The translations under genes were made by a program, and so were the position numbers. Below are positions 15,482 to 22,898 of a stretch of DNA of 28,619 nt, piece after piece. Numbering within the stretch: position 1 is the first letter of the stretch; each line of letters starts with the position of its first letter. The stretch comes from Chromatiales bacterium (lineage in GTDB: Bacteria; Pseudomonadota; Gammaproteobacteria; Chromatiales; Chromatiaceae): the NCBI GenBank assembly GCA_024762485.1, contig JANTHH010000006.1:1-28619 (forward strand). Reading direction: 5' to 3'. The notes beneath the pieces are model-generated. The model saw only the letters and a list, made by a program, of their open reading frames with translations. It was not told where the DNA came from and did not search any database.

Positions 15482-16040
15482 GGAAACTGTCCTCCCAGAT
15501 GCCTGCGGGGACCCGGGTCGCCACTTCCTGGACCAGGCGCAGATTGTTGTCCAGCAGGGTGCCCCTGAAACGATCCCGCAGGGCCTTGTTGAGCGCCTCC
15601 GTGGGCAACACCTCTGTCAGTGTCAGGAATGCTGCGAGCAGCGCGGTGTTAGGCAGCGGACGACCGAGATATTCCTTGGAGAGTGAATCCGCCGGCAGCG
15701 CGAAGAACTGTTGGCCGTACTGTTCGCTCAGCAGCTCACTGTTGTGGCTGGAGTTGACCAGCACCCTGCCACCGGGTTTCAGACCATCGAGCACACCGGG
15801 GACATGGAGCAGGGCCTCATCCTGAATGACAAGAAAGGCGGGATGCAGCACCTGGTTGTGGCGATGCAGCTTTCTCTCGGCAATACGCACGAAGGCGACG
15901 ACCGGTGCACCGCGTCGTTCGGCACCAAAGGCGGGGAATGCCTGGCCGAACCTGCCTTCATCAATGGCGGCGGTTGCCAGCAGGTAGGCGGCAACCACAT
16001 TGCCCTGCCCACCGCGGCCATGAATACGAATCTCGATCAT
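15465..16040 (-). CDS. porC: 2-oxoacid:ferredoxin oxidoreductase, gamma subunit
   Basis: Protein of 191 residues matching the gamma subunit, which binds CoA in this enzyme family. The signature HGRGGQGNVVAAYLLATAA (7-25) and the AFGAERRGAPVVAFVRI stretch (about 37-53) are both present. It is the first gene of the por operon and overlaps porA by 17 bases. The leader has AGGGGGG about 12 bases before the ATG, a long spacing. The order C-A-B followed by a GltD/PorD fusion means the usual separate porD gene is replaced by the C-terminal domain of the flavoprotein. Confidence 0.92.
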   Translation of the reverse strand: MIEIRIHGRGGQGNVVAAYLLATAAIDEGRFGQAFPAFGAERRGAPVVAFVRIAERKLHRHNQVLHPAFLVIQDEALLHVPGVLDGLKPGGRVLVNSSHNSELLSEQYGQQFFALPADSLSKEYLGRPLPNTALLAAFLTLTEVLPTEALNKALRDRFRGTLLDNNLRLVQEVATRVPAGIWEDSFHATGT

Positions 16041-16108
16041 CGGCTTAACGGTCCCCCCTCAATATGCAGTCTCAGTGAAGCGGATGCCGGCCTCACCGCC
16101 TTTGCTTG

Positions 16109-16137
16109 ATTGTATGCCTGAGCAAGATAAATGCCAT
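16109..16137 (-). promoter_or_regulatory. Candidate sigma70-type promoter of por operon
   Basis: Read on the minus strand, ATGGCA (16132-16137, four of six to consensus), a 17-base spacer and TACAAT (16109-16114, five of six) form a plausible -35/-10 pair. This would place the transcript start about 60 bases before porC. Pattern match only. Confidence 0.33.
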
Positions 16138-16302
16138 TGGGTGCGTTGCTCGCTTTCAGGTGGCCTGAATGATACGGGATGGCTGCGACGGCGTCGGTGC
16201 TGATTGCGGGATAGGCGGTCGTCGGTTTGCACCAGGTATCACAACGCTCCCATAACAGGATGACCCGCACATGACATGGTGTTCATTCGAGGGGCACCAG
16301 GA

Positions 16303-16314
16303 TGTGCATGCACA
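16303..16314. repeat. 12-bp palindrome TGTGCATGCACA
   Basis: A perfect symmetric 12-mer in the divergent por/glgP region, about 165 bases upstream of the candidate por promoter. It could be an operator, but such palindromes also arise by chance and no regulator gene is adjacent. Confidence 0.2.
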
Positions 16315-16509
16315 CAATAAGTGCGCACCGGTATTGGTGGCAGCTGTGTTGAGCCCATGGGGCGGTGCCGCATCGAGCGGGTTGCCCTGGCATGTTAACT
16401 GCTTGTTGGCCGTCTACCAGTCAAGACCGGTGATGTGTGAGCGGCCACCTGGCGAAAACATGGCTCCCCGGTCCAGATAGCATTTGAACTTTATATAGAA
16501 ATCCATGAC

Positions 16510-19065
16510 ATGAAAGGAAGCTGTTACAGCATTGAAGTACAGCCACGGATCCCCGCACCGTTGAGTCGCCTGACGGAACTCGCAGACGACCTGTTCTACA
16601 GCTGGTCAACCGATGTGCGGGCATTGTTCTATTATCTGCAGCCCGAGCTCTGGGTCGAAACCGGTCATCGGCCGAAGCTGTTTCTGCGACGTATCTCCCA
16701 GCAGCGTCTCGACGAGGCTGCCGAAGACCCGATCTTTCTCGGGAGCTATCATCTTGCACTCACGGATTACGACAACTATCTGGCACAGTCCCCGCGGGCG
16801 GACCTGGCTGGGCTGTTTGATCTAAGCAGGGACCTGGTCGCCTATTTTTCCATGGAGTTCGGCTTCCATGAGAGCGTGCCCATCTATTCCGGTGGACTGG
16901 GTATCCTCGCCGGCGATCATTGCAAGGCAGCCAGCGATCTCGGCTTGCCGCTGGTGGCGGTCGGTCTGCTGTACCGGCAGGGCTACTTCAACCAGCTGAT
17001 CGACAGTTATGGCAACCAACAGGCCGACTATCCCAATACCGACTTCTCCCAGTTGCCCATATCGCCCGCCAGGGATGTCGCTGGCAATGAGATCATCATC
17101 ACCCTCGATGAAACAGAGGAGCCGATCTCCCTGCGCGTCTGGCAGGCGAAGGTCGGACGTATCCGGCTTTATCTGCTGGACAGTGACGTTGAACAGAACA
17201 GCGCGCGCCACCGGACCATCACCCATCAACTTTATGGCGGTGATTCCTCCACGCGTATCCTGCAGGAGATGGTCCTCGGCATTGGCGGGGTGCGGGCATT
17301 GAGGGCGCTCGGCCTCGCACCGACGGCATGGCATATCAATGAGGGTCATGGTGCCTTCCAGGTTGTCGAACGCTGCCGCGAGAAGATTGGCGGCAACATC
17401 GGTTTCAATGCGGCATTGGAGATGGTGGCAAAAAACACGGTCTTCACCACCCATACCCCAGTGGCTGCCGGTCACGATATCTTCACCGCCGAACTGGTGC
17501 TTTATCACTTCGAACGCATGATTGGCGAACTCGGTATTGCGCCGGAACATTTTCTCAGTTTGGGTTCCAGTACTGCGGCGCAGGGTGGCTTCAACATGAC
17601 CGCGCTGGCGCTTCGCGGGACACGCTTCCACAACGGCGTCAGCCGCATCCATGGGCAGGTGTCATCCGAGATGGAAAGTTATATCTGGCCGCAGATCGCG
17701 CCCCACGAGAATCCGATCGGCTATGTAACCAATGGGGTGCATGTTTACAGTGTTCTTGCACCAGAATGGCGAAACCTGTTCGACATGGAGTTCGGTCACG
17801 AATGGCGAAACCAATTGCTCAACACCGACTACTGGGAGCGGATCGACGAGATCCCCGACTACCGGTACTGGAGTATCCGTCAAACCCTGAAATCACAGTT
17901 GTTCAAGGATGTGGCGACACGGATCCGGAAACAGCAGGAGCGCAATGGCGACAACCCGGTGGACATCGAACAGTCGCTCGTGCACCTCAATCCCTCAAAC
18001 ACCAGGCCCCTGGTGATCGGGTTTGCCAGACGGTTCGCCACCTACAAGCGGGCGACCCTGATCCTGAGTGATCTCGAACGCCTGGCCCGGCTGGTGAATG
18101 ATCCGGAGAGGCCCCTGGTGTTCATCTTCGCCGGTAAGGCACACCCCAGCGATCACCCGGGGCAGGAGCTGATCCGCAAGATCTTCCTCCTGTCCAGGCA
18201 GAAGGAGTTTCTCGGCAAGATCATCCTGCTTGAGGGATACAACATGGCGATGACGCGTCGTCTGGTTAGCGGCGTGGATGTCTGGCTCAATACACCCGAA
18301 TACCCGCTGGAGGCCAGCGGGACGTCCGGCCAGAAGGCGGGTTTGAACGGTGTGATCAATCTCAGTGTCCTCGATGGCTGGTGGGGTGAAGGCTTCAATG
18401 GAGAGAATGGGTGGGCGATCAGTCCCCATCCAAATCGACCGGCGGCTGAGCGTGACGAGATCGAGGCACAGACGGCCCTCGACCTGCTGGAGTATCAGAT
18501 CATCCCCACCTATTTCGACTGGGATGGACAGGGTTATTCGGCGCAGTGGGTGAAGGTATCCAAGGCCTCGATGAAGAGCATCCTGCCGCGCTACAACGCA
18601 CAACGCATGGTGATGGATTATGTAAGGGGCTACTACACCAAGGCCATCGAGGAGGGTAAGTCCTTTGCAAGCAGCGCGGGTGAACCGGCGGTGGAACTTG
18701 CCGACTGGAAAGAACGGGTCCATGAGGGTTGGCCACGTGTAAGCATGCGCCGGCTGGATGACCCGATAGAACAGGTGGCGGTGGGCGAGCCGATCAGTAT
18801 CCGGATGGCGGTCGAACTGGGCGAACTCGACCCCGAGGATGTCACCCTCGAGTGCCAGGTCGGCACAGCTGCGGACAATGGCGAGCTGCAGGTGGTGGAC
18901 ACGCTCCGTATGGTACGTGACGGGCGACTGGAAAGCGGCGAGGCACTCTTCAGCCTCGATTTCACACCCCCATTACCAGGGTTGCAATATTACAAATTGA
19001 GGCTCTATCCCTATCATCCGATGCTGACGCATCCTTACGAGATGGGGTGCATGATCTGGCAGTAG
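16510..19065 (+). CDS. glgP: Alpha-glucan phosphorylase (DUF3417-type GlgP family)
   Basis: Cytoplasmic enzyme of 851 residues that cleaves alpha-1,4-glucans with phosphate to release glucose 1-phosphate. Residues about 10-110 match the DUF3417 N-terminal domain of the non-classical phosphorylase family (LADDLFYSWS). YFSMEFGFHESVPIYSGGLG begins at 112. The pyridoxal-phosphate site is in EASGTSGQKAGLNG (about 601-614), where K609 aligns with the PLP lysine of classical phosphorylases. Length fits the long form. The ATG has no SD; the AGGA nearby falls after the start. With TATATA 12 bases before the ATG, the transcript may be nearly leaderless. No other glycogen genes are adjacent, so its operon context is unusual. 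Confidence 0.92.
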   Translation: MKGSCYSIEVQPRIPAPLSRLTELADDLFYSWSTDVRALFYYLQPELWVETGHRPKLFLRRISQQRLDEAAEDPIFLGSYHLALTDYDNYLAQSPRADLAGLFDLSRDLVAYFSMEFGFHESVPIYSGGLGILAGDHCKAASDLGLPLVAVGLLYRQGYFNQLIDSYGNQQADYPNTDFSQLPISPARDVAGNEIIITLDETEEPISLRVWQAKVGRIRLYLLDSDVEQNSARHRTITHQLYGGDSSTRILQEMVLGIGGVRALRALGLAPTAWHINEGHGAFQVVERCREKIGGNIGFNAALEMVAKNTVFTTHTPVAAGHDIFTAELVLYHFERMIGELGIAPEHFLSLGSSTAAQGGFNMTALALRGTRFHNGVSRIHGQVSSEMESYIWPQIAPHENPIGYVTNGVHVYSVLAPEWRNLFDMEFGHEWRNQLLNTDYWERIDEIPDYRYWSIRQTLKSQLFKDVATRIRKQQERNGDNPVDIEQSLVHLNPSNTRPLVIGFARRFATYKRATLILSDLERLARLVNDPERPLVFIFAGKAHPSDHPGQELIRKIFLLSRQKEFLGKIILLEGYNMAMTRRLVSGVDVWLNTPEYPLEASGTSGQKAGLNGVINLSVLDGWWGEGFNGENGWAISPHPNRPAAERDEIEAQTALDLLEYQIIPTYFDWDGQGYSAQWVKVSKASMKSILPRYNAQRMVMDYVRGYYTKAIEEGKSFASSAGEPAVELADWKERVHEGWPRVSMRRLDDPIEQVAVGEPISIRMAVELGELDPEDVTLECQVGTAADNGELQVVDTLRMVRDGRLESGEALFSLDFTPPLPGLQYYKLRLYPYHPMLTHPYEMGCMIWQ

Positions 19066-19102
19066 TGTCAGAGGACGGCCATCCCCTCGCCAACCCTGAC
19101 AC
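19065..19102. repeat. Inverted repeat after glgP stop
   Basis: GTGTCAG (19065-19071) and CTGACAC (19096-19102) form a 7-bp inverted repeat with a 24-base loop, inside which GAGG and CCTC can pair further. It starts on the last base of the glgP stop codon and lies between convergent transcripts. No T-tract follows on either strand, so a terminator role is uncertain. Confidence 0.3.
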
Positions 19103-19407
19103 CTGCTGCCGGTACGTTAATCACTGCCTCGGCCACAGCCTCCGCGTTTGCATAAAACCAAGACCACGCTCACCAGCGACACGGCGCTGACCAGCCCCAC
19201 AAAGGTAAAAGTATCCATCACCACGTTAGAGAACCTCTGGTTGGAATGACAGCCAAGGCGGCTTCTGTCTCAGAAGACATGCAGGTGGCATGCCAGGAAA
19301 TAACAGCGCGCTTCAGCGATTGAACAATGCGCAACTTCCGTGGCCAGTTGTCGCATGCTGCCGCACCCTGCTGTCAACGGCATCGGGATCACTCTTGTCG
19401 GGAAGGC
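19066..19407. other. 342-bp gap between glgP and transporter gene
   Basis: This gap separates convergent genes. It holds the inverted repeat at 19065-19102 and the candidate small membrane ORF at 19117-19224. I see nothing further that I can support in the rest. Confidence 0.5.
19117..19224 (-). CDS. Candidate small single-pass membrane protein
   Basis: A 35-codon frame starting with GTG at 19222-19224, preceded by AGAGG 9 bases upstream (19234-19238); an internal ATG at 19216-19218 would give 33 residues but lacks an SD at normal distance. The peptide has one strongly hydrophobic stretch (about residues 8-24, rich in Val, Leu and Ser), then a short basic, Cys- and Gly-containing tail (CKRGGCGRGSD). 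Hydrophobic N-terminus plus positive tail suggests a membrane-anchored peptide with its C-terminus inside. It lies 183 bases downstream of the ArsB/NhaD-family transporter on the same strand. I do not recognise a family, and the frame could be chance. Confidence 0.4.
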   Translation of the reverse strand: MVMDTFTFVGLVSAVSLVSVVLVLCKRGGCGRGSD

Positions 19408-20745
19408 TCAACGGAACCAGCCAAAAAACATGGCATAAACCAGGCTCACGGCAATCAGGCTGGCCAGCAGGACGGGCAGGCCGGCCCGAAACCATTGCAG
19501 GGGGCTGATTCTGGCCTGAGGGTGGCCCGAGCGTTCGGCCTCTGAGATACAGATGATATTCGCGGTGGCGCCGATGTGGGTGACATTGCCGCCAAGCCCG
19601 ACACCGATCGCCAGTGCCCACCACAATGGAGTGACATCGATGCCCTGGGTCTGCAGACCGGAGAAGATGGGCAGCATGGTGATGGTAATCGGGATATTGT
19701 CGACGATCGCACTGAGCAGGGCGGCGACCCATATCACCATCAACCCGCTCAGCAGCAGGGTCTCGGGATTGCGGGCCTGTTCAGCAAGGGCATGACCCAG
19801 AAGGTCCAGCATGCCCGAAGCATCAACTCCTCCGACGATGATGAACAGAGCGGCAAAGAATAGCAGGACGGACCATTCCACATCGGTGAACATCTGCTCC
19901 GGCCGTGATCCGGAGATCAGCATCGCGATAGCCACACCGATCCAGGCTACATACGCGGGGAACAGGTGTAGTTTGTGATGTATGAAAAACAGCATGATGA
20001 CGATCGCCAACACGAGGGCAACGCGCTTAAGACATGCGGGATTGCTGATGGCCTTGGATTCATCGAGATCCATGTATTTTGCAGCGTTCTCCTGCAATGG
20101 CCGCAGCTCATGGCGAAACAGGAAGAGCAACAGCAGCACTGTAGTGATCCAGGCGGGCACCACCATGGGGAGCATGTGGATGAGGAAGGCGATGAAATCA
20201 ATCCCGGCGGCACTGCCGATCATGATGGTCGTCGGGTCACCCACCAGCGTGGAGATGCCCCCGATGTTCGACAGCATGGCTTCGCCCATCAGGAACGGTG
20301 CCGGATTGAGATCGAGCATCCGCGTGATCAATACCGTCAGCGGCGCGAAGATCAGCACCGTTGTGACGTTATCCAGGAACATGCTGATCACAGACGTGGC
20401 CAGACATAAATAGACGAGCAGCTTTCTGGGGCTACCCCCGGAAAGCTTTGCGAGTTTGATCCCGATATATTCCAGACCGCCTGTGGGGCGCAACAAGGCC
20501 ACCAGCATCATCATCGCCAGCAACAGCAGTAAGGTATTCCCGTCGATCGCGCTTATCGCACCTTCCTGGGTATAGAAATCGGTGGCCATGCCGATGCCGA
20601 CCATCACCACTGCACCGATAACCGCCGCGCTGGCCCTGTGCAGGACTTCGCTGAAGATGAGCAGATATGCACCGACCAGGATGCCGGTGGCGATCCACAT
20701 CTCCTGCGTGAAAACCAGGGGCGTCTGCACTGGGTTTTCAATCAT
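19408..20745 (-). CDS. ArsB/NhaD-family ion transporter
   Basis: Integral membrane protein of 445 residues with about 11-12 transmembrane helices, of the ion transporter superfamily (COG1055, ArsB/NhaD/P-protein type). The two pseudo-symmetric halves carry MFLDNVTTVLIFAPLTVLI and GDPTTIMIGSAAGI in the first, and SAIVDNIPITITMLP and GGNVTHIGATANII in the second, all family hallmarks. The family includes Na+/H+ antiporters and arsenite exporters, but no ars genes are nearby, so the substrate is open. The start overlaps the upstream CBS gene by 8 bases, pointing to translational coupling and to a regulatory CBS partner. Confidence 0.9.
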   Translation of the reverse strand: MIENPVQTPLVFTQEMWIATGILVGAYLLIFSEVLHRASAAVIGAVVMVGIGMATDFYTQEGAISAIDGNTLLLLLAMMMLVALLRPTGGLEYIGIKLAKLSGGSPRKLLVYLCLATSVISMFLDNVTTVLIFAPLTVLITRMLDLNPAPFLMGEAMLSNIGGISTLVGDPTTIMIGSAAGIDFIAFLIHMLPMVVPAWITTVLLLLFLFRHELRPLQENAAKYMDLDESKAISNPACLKRVALVLAIVIMLFFIHHKLHLFPAYVAWIGVAIAMLISGSRPEQMFTDVEWSVLLFFAALFIIVGGVDASGMLDLLGHALAEQARNPETLLLSGLMVIWVAALLSAIVDNIPITITMLPIFSGLQTQGIDVTPLWWALAIGVGLGGNVTHIGATANIICISEAERSGHPQARISPLQWFRAGLPVLLASLIAVSLVYAMFFGWFR

Positions 20746-21184
20746 GGGCGATCATCGCCTGGGCTATGCCCATCACTGAAACCGTGCCCTTGTACACACC
20801 ATCGTCGACCACAAAGAGGTAGGTGGTGTCCATCTCCTCCATGATGGCAAGGGCCTTGGCAAAGGGCGTGCTGCTGCTGGTTATCGCTTTTTCGGGGAAT
20901 ACGAAGTCGTCTGCCTTGAGTGAAAGGACGTTGTTGACCTGCTCAGGCGACAGTGCGAGGTGGTGCAGTTGATCACCCAGCAATTGAGCATGACGAACCA
21001 TGAAGTCGGGGATGCAGGTACGTTTCAGTACGTGCCGTATCGAGATCTTGCCGGTGATAACGCCCTGCGAATCCACGAAGGGGACGCCGGGTACGTCTGC
21101 CTCGACACAGATATGGAACACCTCGCGTATGCTCATGCCGGGTCTTGCGATGCCCGTGGGCTTGATCAAGTGGATGATTTCCAT
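20738..21184 (-). CDS. Two-CBS-domain protein
   Basis: Soluble protein of 148 residues made of a CBS pair (Bateman module). CBS1 spans about residues 5-58 (PGMSIREVFHICVEADVPGV, then GVITGKISIRHVL). CBS2 spans about 90-146 (TPFAKALAIMEEMDTTYLFV, then GVYKGTVSVMGIAQAM). Such pairs usually bind adenine nucleotides and gate an enzyme or channel. The ATG at 21182-21184 is preferred because AGGA sits 5 bases upstream; the frame extends to 21241 without added similarity. Its end overlaps the transporter start by 8 bases, so the likely target is that transporter. The bound ligand cannot be read from sequence. Confidence 0.88.
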   Translation of the reverse strand: MEIIHLIKPTGIARPGMSIREVFHICVEADVPGVPFVDSQGVITGKISIRHVLKRTCIPDFMVRHAQLLGDQLHHLALSPEQVNNVLSLKADDFVFPEKAITSSSTPFAKALAIMEEMDTTYLFVVDDGVYKGTVSVMGIAQAMIAHD

Positions 21185-22182
21185 GGTCGTCCTATCAAGG
21201 CGTGCGGCAGTGCCCGCGGCAACAACGAACCCGGCAGCCACTGGCGTTGCGTGGCCAACCGGGAGTTACGTGCAGTCATACAGTTGTCATGCCAGATCCG
21301 GCAGGCAAGGCGATTGAGGGGTTTTTCGCCGTACCGGCGAAACCTTGGTGTCCATCCTGCACCATGGTCAGGCAGGCCGGCGGCATGATTGGCAATGTTG
21401 GTGCGGCAGTCCCGGCGCTGGAGACCTACTGCAGCTGTCCTCCCTGCCGTGATGGTTGTCTGTTTCGACAGTTGGACATCAGTACCCTGCTGGCGGGCAT
21501 TGCGCAGCAGGAACCTGTCGTCGACCAGGGGATGACCTGGCGTGTCCTCCTTGAGTCCCTGGCGGTAACCCCGGGCTGCAGGTCGAGACCCATCATGCTT
21601 TCACGCTGCCGTCATTCAACTTGGCTTGATTGCAGGCAGGCCCGCAGCCTCGCATGCCCGGTCGCGAACAGGGGCAGCACAGCACGGATAGATACAGGGT
21701 GGTGACTAGCAGCGCATCAGGATGGCAAGGAACTTGCTGTTCATCATCCAGTACACAAATCAGGGGGGGATTCCCGCACTTGGTGAGCCAAGGTGGTGCG
21801 CAGCAATATGCGATGTGGGCCATCATTGAGCATGTTGGGAGTCCTGTCGCTGCTGACCGTCATAAAGGTGGCCGCATGCTGCGCCATGGGAGATATCGAT
21901 GTCAGATGCTGTCAATACCGGTATTCGACAGGGCATGACGCTCGGTGCACAGCGCGGGCATACCCTGACATTTGGGTCCTCTCAAGGTGCACGCAGGACA
22001 CGCTGCCGGGCACCTGGTGATGAATGTCGACGAGACGATGAGCGGCGATCGGACCTGGTGGGACGCCAACGCCAGGCCGGTGCGCATTCAGGTTCGGGGG
22101 GCCTGTGCGCAAGTGCCTGGAAGCCGCTGTGCTGTGAATCGGCCTCGCAACCTAGTCATTATGTGCCGGGGATCGTGACGTC
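21185..22182. other. 998-bp region without recognisable gene
   Basis: Frames up to 167 codons exist but none has family similarity, a good start site or plausible composition. A stable hairpin lies at 21320-21344 (see separate entry). Smaller stems such as GCAAG-GAA-CTTGC near 21725-21737 are present. The promoter of the CBS gene (minus) and of the 22183 gene (plus) must lie here; I see only a weak candidate for the former, ATGACA about 16 bases before TAACTC. It may hold a decayed gene. Confidence 0.45.
21320..21344. repeat. Stable hairpin in gene-free region
   Basis: TTCGCCG (21325-21331), a 3-base TAC loop, and CGGCGAA (21335-21341) form a perfect 7-bp stem. It is extended by a T-A pair and, past a 2-base bulge, by GG/CC at the ends. 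It has no following T-tract on either strand. It lies about 135 bases upstream of the CBS gene start, on its 5' side. Confidence 0.35.
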
Positions 22183-22824
22183 ATGAACGAGCGAAAGAAC
22201 ATCAATGGTCATTACTACGCCGAATTCCATCCCGGCTGGGGTGGATTCGCCGAGGAACTGTTTCATTACACTTCACGTTACTACTTTGCGACTGAGGCCT
22301 TTCTGCAGAATCTCTCCGGTGACAGGGATTTCAAGATGAGCGGCTACAAGGCGCCACAACTCAGCGATTCTCAAAGAGAGGTATTGGCGGCTGTACTGTC
22401 GCAGCCACCTGATGAACGTGGGGCAGCTGTCGTGATCTCGGTCATCAACGCGGTGCTGCGTCGCGACCCGGGGGTTGATCCCGGGCAGGTCGCTGATTAT
22501 TTGCCGCAGCAAGAGAAACCTCCCGTCGTGGCAAACGCCGAAGGCAGTTGGCACCCTCAGCGACACAGGTCGGCTTGTGCGTCACCACTTGATTCCTTCC
22601 TGAGTCTCGCAGAGCGTCTGCAGATGCCTGTCGCCATCTGCGAGCATCATGTCGAGATCTCCCTGCACCAGTTGGCCGAGCAGCTGCAGTCCGCGAATGC
22701 CACCATCCGGTGCAATCTGCAGGAGGCCGTCATCCAACTGCACAACGCGGGTTACATGATAAGGAATCATCCGCACCTGACCCATGCGGAGGCACACATG
22801 ATTGCCGATGAGGATGCGGTATGA
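22183..22824 (+). CDS. Unrecognised 213-residue protein ahead of ATP-grasp cluster 2
   Basis: I do not recognise a family. The N-terminal 35 residues are aromatic-rich (HYYAEFHPGWGGFAEELFHY). Residues about 58-110 look helical and charged. A Pro/Arg/His-rich stretch (about 108-135) looks like a linker, and the last 75 residues are predicted helical, with a Cys/His-containing segment ICEHHVEISLHQLAEQL. There is no signal peptide or membrane segment. The start has no strong SD. The stop overlaps a possible 23-codon frame that leads to the ATP-grasp gene, 74 bases downstream and on the same strand, so it may be part of that operon. The composition looks coding, but confidence in the start is limited. 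Confidence 0.6.
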   Translation: MNERKNINGHYYAEFHPGWGGFAEELFHYTSRYYFATEAFLQNLSGDRDFKMSGYKAPQLSDSQREVLAAVLSQPPDERGAAVVISVINAVLRRDPGVDPGQVADYLPQQEKPPVVANAEGSWHPQRHRSACASPLDSFLSLAERLQMPVAICEHHVEISLHQLAEQLQSANATIRCNLQEAVIQLHNAGYMIRNHPHLTHAEAHMIADEDAV

Positions 22825-22892
22825 GCAACGCCCATGCCGAGGTGACATCGAAACCCATGTGCACCCACACCTCATGGCTAGATCGGGGTTGA
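22821..22892 (+). CDS. Possible 23-residue coupling peptide
   Basis: A 24-codon frame including the stop. Its ATG overlaps the stop of the preceding gene (ATGA), GAGG lies 7 bases upstream at 22810-22813, and the stop falls 6 bases before the ATP-grasp ATG. The peptide has no recognisable features. Its value may be in translational coupling, since the ATP-grasp start has only a weak SD. It could be chance. Confidence 0.25.
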   Translation: MSNAHAEVTSKPMCTHTSWLDRG

Positions 22893-22898
22893 ACGCAG

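Larger units (their letters stand above)
16041..16509. other. 469-bp divergent region between por operon and glgP-like gene
   Basis: No credible coding frame is seen. It should hold the por promoter (minus; see 16109-16137) and the phosphorylase promoter (plus). A 12-bp palindrome lies at 16303-16314. Near the phosphorylase start, TATATA at 16492-16497 could be a -10 element, but no good -35 lies 16-18 bases upstream. Confidence 0.4.

Noticed and set aside
19408..20745. Calling the transporter an arsenite exporter (ArsB)
   Set aside because: Family motifs fit COG1055 in general, but no arsR, arsC or other arsenic gene is present.
21202..21705. 167-codon plus-strand frame in the gene-free region
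   Set aside because: It has several CxxC-like pairs, but overlaps the hairpin, lacks a start signal, and its composition does not look coding.
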